Source: Actinomycetes bacterium (GTDB lineage: Bacteria; Actinomycetota; Actinomycetes; Propionibacteriales; Propionibacteriaceae). From it: a stretch of DNA of 9,309 nucleotides. Positions 5,794-9,309 of the stretch are shown here, piece after piece (the first letter of the stretch is position 1; each line of letters starts with the position of its first letter). Location: positions 1 to 9,309 of the forward strand of contig JAEYUH010000010.1 of the NCBI GenBank assembly GCA_023432725.1, in the 5' to 3' direction. The notes below the pieces were generated by a model that was not told the DNA's origin, made no database searches, and worked only from the letters and a program-made list of their open reading frames with translations. The position numbers were made by a program, and so were the translations under genes.

Positions 5794-7731
5794 GTGAGAC
5801 GGACGCCCGGGGCCCTGCGGCGCGCCGTCGCGACGGCCATCGGCGTGCTCCTGGCCGGGATCGCGGCGGTCGCCTGCCCGGCGACCGCGGCGGCCGCGCC
5901 CACCCTCGCCCTGGAGATCACCGGCGTGACGGTCAGCGGCTCGCGACCCTCCGACGAGGTGGAGGTCCGCGGCAGGGTCAGCAATCCCGCCGGCTCCCTG
6001 GTGTACGGGGTGCGGATCGCGCTGTGGCGCTCCCGCGACCCGATCGACGAGCTCGCGGGCCTGCGACGGGTCTCCACGGCACCGCCCTGGGGGGTGATCC
6101 TGCCCGGCGGCTACGACAAGATCACCGAGCAGTCCGACGCCTTCGCCCCGGGCGCGATGGCCGATTTCGTGGTGCGGGCGACCCTCGACGAGCTGGGCTT
6201 CGACCACCCGGGACGTGCCTACGCCATCGGGGCGCGCGCCCTCGGGACCGCCGACGGCGGCGGCGCCTTCGGCAATGTCGGACAGGCGGTGACCGTGGTG
6301 GCGGTCCCGGGTGCCGAGCCCGTCCCCGTCACCCGGCTGGTCGTGCTGTCCGCCCCACCCACCAAGCTCACCCCGGGGGTCTTCGGCAATGAAGACCTGC
6401 TCGCCGACCTGCAGGGCCGGCTCGACACGCTGCTGACCGCTGCGGAACAGCCGGGGATGTCCTGGCTGATCGATCCCTCGCTGTTCGACGAGGTCTCCGA
6501 CATGGCCTCGGGCTACCAGCTCCGCCGCGACGGCGAGTTGGTGCCCGGCACCGGCCAGAGCGTCGCCGCGGCCTGGCTGCGGCGCCTGCTCGCGCTGGAT
6601 CCCCGCGCCGGCGCCCGCACCCTGTTCGCCACCCCCGACCTGACCGGTGCCGCGCTCGCCGGCGACACCGACGTGCTGGCCCGCTCCCTGACCGCCACCG
6701 CACGGGTGACCAGGCTCGGCCAGCTGCCGCTCGTGGTGGTGCCCACCGGTGGCGGCTACACCCCCGAGCTGGAGGCGTACCTCGCCGGCACCGAAACCGA
6801 CGCCCTGCTGGCGTCCAACCTGCTCACCGCCGGGGCCCGGCAGACCACGCCGCAGGGCCGCCCCGTGCTTGGGACCGCGGTCAGCCTCGACCCGGCGCCC
6901 ACCACCCTCGAGGCCACCCGGTCGGCGCTCGCCGAGACCGTGATCGCCGGTCCGCGCGGGCAACTGCGCATCCTCGACGACCCCACCGACCTGGCCGCCG
7001 ACGCCGCCACCACCACCGACTGGATGACCCCGCGGCTGCTCGGCGACCTGCTCGCCGAGACGCCCGGTCGGGCCGCGGAGTTCGCGCCGGCCACCCCGCC
7101 GACCCTGGCCGCCGACCGGTTCGACGAGGTCGCCGATCTGGAGCAGGACTTCGCGGCCTACGCCCAGTTGGTTCCGGAGTCGACCCTGCCCGGTGAGGCC
7201 GCCGGCCTGCTCAGCCGGGCGGCGTCGGCCTGGTGGGTGGACGACCCGGCGGGGCAGGACGCCCTGCTGTCGGCGATCGACGGCCTGGTCGGCCGGGAGG
7301 CGCTGGCCAACGCGGTCAGCCTGGACGCCAGCCCGCGGTTCGTGATGTCGTCGCGCACCAACCAGTTCCCGCTCACCCTCGTCAACCACCTCGACGAGGC
7401 GATTCGGGTGAAGGTGGTCATCGACACCGACAACCCGCAGCGGGTCACCGTCCCTGCCACGCCCCTGGTCACCATTGCGGCGAGGGGGAGCGCCTCGGTC
7501 ACCGTCCGGCCCGAGGCCAGCGGCAACGGTGTCGCCGTCGCCCGCGCCTGGGTGAGCACCGAGGGCGGCCGCCGGGTCACCGACCCCACCCGGATCATCA
7601 TCGAGATGACCGACCTCGGCTTCATCGGCTGGGTGATCGTCGTCACCTCGGGGGCTGTCGTGCTCGGCGCGACCGCGCTGCGGGTCCGGCAGGTGCGTCG
7701 CCGTCGTCCTGCGGAGCCTGCCAATGGCTGA
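5794..7731 (+). CDS. DUF6049 family secreted, membrane-anchored protein
   Basis: A 645-residue protein of the actinobacterial family encoded next to murJ (Rv3909 in M. tuberculosis is the counterpart by position). Residues 1-35 form a signal peptide: a basic start MRRTPGALRR, a hydrophobic core and an alanine-rich cleavage region ATAAAA. The C-terminus has one membrane helix (about 611-629, IGWVIVV onward) followed by a basic tail RVRQVRRRR, so the roughly 570-residue body should lie outside the cytoplasmic membrane and be anchored by its C-terminus. The early part (about 36-175) and the region before the membrane helix (about 520-605) look like beta-rich domains, the latter resembling an Ig-like fold (inference). 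No catalytic motif is recognised. Start is GTG, 6 bases after TACGAT. The 3' end overlaps murJ by 8 bases. A role in MurJ-dependent cell-wall synthesis is plausible from this fixed linkage but unproven. Confidence 0.82.
   Translation: MRRTPGALRRAVATAIGVLLAGIAAVACPATAAAAPTLALEITGVTVSGSRPSDEVEVRGRVSNPAGSLVYGVRIALWRSRDPIDELAGLRRVSTAPPWGVILPGGYDKITEQSDAFAPGAMADFVVRATLDELGFDHPGRAYAIGARALGTADGGGAFGNVGQAVTVVAVPGAEPVPVTRLVVLSAPPTKLTPGVFGNEDLLADLQGRLDTLLTAAEQPGMSWLIDPSLFDEVSDMASGYQLRRDGELVPGTGQSVAAAWLRRLLALDPRAGARTLFATPDLTGAALAGDTDVLARSLTATARVTRLGQLPLVVVPTGGGYTPELEAYLAGTETDALLASNLLTAGARQTTPQGRPVLGTAVSLDPAPTTLEATRSALAETVIAGPRGQLRILDDPTDLAADAATTTDWMTPRLLGDLLAETPGRAAEFAPATPPTLAADRFDEVADLEQDFAAYAQLVPESTLPGEAAGLLSRAASAWWVDDPAGQDALLSAIDGLVGREALANAVSLDASPRFVMSSRTNQFPLTLVNHLDEAIRVKVVIDTDNPQRVTVPATPLVTIAARGSASVTVRPEASGNGVAVARAWVSTEGGRRVTDPTRIIIEMTDLGFIGWVIVVTSGAVVLGATALRVRQVRRRRPAEPANG
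7713..7716 (+). promoter_or_regulatory. Ribosome-binding site of murJ inside the DUF6049 gene
   Basis: GGAG lies 7 bases before the ATG at 7724-7726, within the last codons of the upstream gene. It decides the murJ start and favours coupled translation of the two genes. Confidence 0.6.
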
Positions 7732-9309
7732 GGCTACCGGTGGGCGGCGGCTGCTGAACGCGACCGCCGTGATGGCTTCCGGCACGATGGTCTCGCGGAT
7801 CCTCGGCCTGGTGCGGGCGATGATGATCGCCTTCGTGCTCGGCAACGGCACCATGCAGGCCGACTCGTTCATGCTGGCCATGACGGTGCCGAACTCGCTG
7901 TACATGCTGCTGGCCGGCGGCACCCTGAACAACGTCCTCGTGCCCCAGATCGTCAGGGCTGTGCTGCACGACCGCGACCAGGGCAAGGCCTACATCGACA
8001 GGATCATGACCGCCTTCCTGGCGGCCCTCGCCGTGCTGACGGTGCTGCTGACGCTCGCCGTGCCGTGGGTGATGACGCTGTACGCCAACACCCAGTGGCA
8101 GCAGCCGGGGCTCGCCGACCACTGGCAGGCGCTGCTGTTGATGAGCTACATCACGATGCCGCAACTGTTCTTCTACGGCGTCTTCTTCCTGATCGGCCAG
8201 GTGCTGAACGCCCGCGACGTCTTCGGCCCCATGATGTGGGCGCCGATCGTGAACAACATCGTCTCGATCGGCGTCTTCGGCCTCTACATCGGCATCTGGG
8301 GCACCAACCTCGCCGACTCCGGCCAGGCCTTCACCGACCAGCAGGTGCTGCTGCTCGGCGTCGGTTCGACGATCGGCATCGCGATCCAGACCCTCGTCCT
8401 GCTGCCGTACCTGAAGAAGGCAGGCATCAGCTACCGTCCCCGCTTCGACCTCAAGGGCACCGGCCTGGGCCGCACCTTCCACATCGCCAAGTGGATGATC
8501 GGCTACGTCGCGCTCACCTCGCTGGCCCAGATCGTCGTCAGCAACCTGGCCACCGGCGCCGCGCCGGCCGGTGGGGACGACGGTGGTGGCGGCTGGACCG
8601 CCTACCAGCAGGCCTACCTGATCTGGATCCTGCCGCACTCGCTGCTCACGGTCTCGCTGGCCACCGCCATGCTGCCGGCGGCGTCCCGGGCTGCTGTCGC
8701 GGGGGACAAGGCAGGCGTCGTCACCGAGATCACCCGTGCGATCCGGCTCGCGACCACGTTCCTGGTGCCGGCGAGCCTGGGGCTGGTCGCGATCGCCGAC
8801 CCAGCCACCCGGATGATCTTCGGACACGGCAGCGGAGCGAACGACTACCAGTTCGTCGCATGGGCCCTGATGGCCTTCGCTGTCGGCCTGGTTCCGTACA
8901 CCATCCAGTACCTCTACCTGCGCGCCTTCTACGCCCTCGACAACACCCGGACGCCGTTCCTGCTGCAGATAGCGATCTCGGGGGCCAACGCACTGCTCGC
9001 TGTACTACTGGTGCTGGCCGTCGCCCATCCCCAGACCGTCGCCACCCGGCTGGCGCTGGCCTACTCACTGGCGTACTTCCTCGGCTGCTACCTCACCCAC
9101 CGGGCGCTGGCGGCCCGCCTGCCCGGCCTGCCCGGACGCGCGACGATCCAGCACCTGGTGCGGCTGCTGCTCGCCTCGCTGCCGGCCGCGGTGCTGGCCT
9201 GGGCGGTCAGCGCGTGGTTCAGCTCGCTCGGCGGGCTGCTGATGGTGGTGCTCGGGCTTGTGCTGGCCGGCGGCCTGGCCGTCCTCGTCTTCTTCTTCGC
9301 CGCCCGGCG
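7724..9309 (+). CDS. murJ: Murein biosynthesis integral membrane protein MurJ (MviN), 3' end cut by window
   Basis: The lipid II flippase of the MOP superfamily, which moves the lipid-linked peptidoglycan precursor to the outer face of the cytoplasmic membrane. The frame stays open from ATG 7724 to the window end, giving 528 residues. The N-terminal signature is clear: MASGTMVSRILGLVRAMMIA (17-36), then MQADSFMLAMTVPN (44-57) and LLAGGTLNNVLVPQIVRA (62-79). Hydrophobic helices continue throughout, consistent with 12-14 segments. Conserved later blocks include MPQLFFYGVFFLIGQVLNAR (near 145-165) and WILPHSLLTVSLATAMLPAA (301-320). S24, R25, R31 and D47 line up with E. coli S17, R18, R24 and D39. 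A Gly/Asp-rich loop (278-290) is a local expansion. Many actinobacterial MurJ proteins carry an extra cytoplasmic C-terminal region (a pseudokinase in M. tuberculosis); whether this one does lies outside the window. It overlaps DUF6049 by 8 bases and is presumably co-transcribed with it. Confidence 0.95.
   Translation, partial: MAEATGGRRLLNATAVMASGTMVSRILGLVRAMMIAFVLGNGTMQADSFMLAMTVPNSLYMLLAGGTLNNVLVPQIVRAVLHDRDQGKAYIDRIMTAFLAALAVLTVLLTLAVPWVMTLYANTQWQQPGLADHWQALLLMSYITMPQLFFYGVFFLIGQVLNARDVFGPMMWAPIVNNIVSIGVFGLYIGIWGTNLADSGQAFTDQQVLLLGVGSTIGIAIQTLVLLPYLKKAGISYRPRFDLKGTGLGRTFHIAKWMIGYVALTSLAQIVVSNLATGAAPAGGDDGGGGWTAYQQAYLIWILPHSLLTVSLATAMLPAASRAAVAGDKAGVVTEITRAIRLATTFLVPASLGLVAIADPATRMIFGHGSGANDYQFVAWALMAFAVGLVPYTIQYLYLRAFYALDNTRTPFLLQIAISGANALLAVLLVLAVAHPQTVATRLALAYSLAYFLGCYLTHRALAARLPGLPGRATIQHLVRLLLASLPAAVLAWAVSAWFSSLGGLLMVVLGLVLAGGLAVLVFFFAAR

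Noticed and set aside
5818..5880. Possible lipoprotein signal in DUF6049 (Cys28 after AVA)
   Set aside because: The -3 position is Ala rather than Leu/Val/Ile, and a standard Ala-rich cleavage region follows, so an ordinary signal peptide is more likely.
5607..6077. Upstream extension of the DUF6054-like frame to a start at 6077
   Set aside because: The added residues are Arg/Ala/Ser-rich and antisense to DUF6049, and a strong Shine-Dalgarno sequence marks the ATG at 5606.
5743..7986. Long minus-strand open frame (747 codons) opposite DUF6049 and murJ
   Set aside because: Its product is Gly/Arg/Gln/Asp-rich without recognisable domains, and it is antisense to two well-supported genes.
7643..8827. 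Minus-strand open frame rich in His, Asp and Gln opposite murJ
   Set aside because: The composition is what reverse-strand reading of hydrophobic membrane codons gives; no motifs, and MurJ is certain on the other strand.
1..9309. Defence system, prophage, biosynthetic cluster, CRISPR or tRNA
   Set aside because: No recombinase, nuclease, repeat array, cloverleaf or biosynthetic enzymes are seen; every large gene belongs to a known core or common accessory family.

Overview
This window is GC-rich DNA from an actinomycete chromosome. The evidence is strongly GC-biased third codon positions, frequent GTG starts, and the linkage of an actinobacterial-type CCA tRNA nucleotidyltransferase (divergent) with a DUF6049-type secreted protein and MurJ. 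In Mycobacterium tuberculosis the same neighbourhood is pcnA-mutT4-Rv3909-Rv3910 (mviN), upstream of sigM and trxB/trxC. Order Propionibacteriales or a relative is plausible, but I cannot fix the genus. I see no phage, IS element, CRISPR array, tRNA or rRNA.

Layout. (1) 3-1301, plus strand: the 3' three quarters of a fatty-acyl-CoA ligase gene, cut by the window edge. (2) 1302-1348: a short convergent gap with a weak hairpin. (3) 1349-5606, minus strand, read right to left: a small DUF6054-like gene, the CCA tRNA nucleotidyltransferase, a HAD phosphatase joined to it by an ATGA overlap, then a marR regulator joined by another ATGA overlap to an MFS efflux transporter. (4) 5607-5793: a divergent intergenic region with a nested palindrome. 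(5) 5794 to the right edge, plus strand: DUF6049 protein overlapping murJ (lipid II flippase) by 8 bases. murJ has no stop codon in the window and runs off the edge.

How the genes work together. marR-MFS looks like a self-regulated efflux unit: the 38-base gap before marR holds an AT-rich repeat that overlaps a plausible promoter. The CCA enzyme with the HAD protein is a tRNA-maturation/housekeeping unit. DUF6049-murJ is an envelope unit, the lipid II flippase with its conserved membrane-anchored extracytoplasmic partner.

The most interesting signals are modest. Two genes (marR and the CCA enzyme) share the arrangement TAGACT-8 nt-GTG, and DUF6049 has TACGAT-6 nt-GTG, all consistent with leaderless transcripts. 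A DUF6054-like gene with a strong Shine-Dalgarno sequence sits where many relatives carry a NUDIX hydrolase gene. The MurJ keeps only part of the cavity charges known from E. coli MurJ. I found no convincing new multi-gene system; most of the window is conserved core genome.
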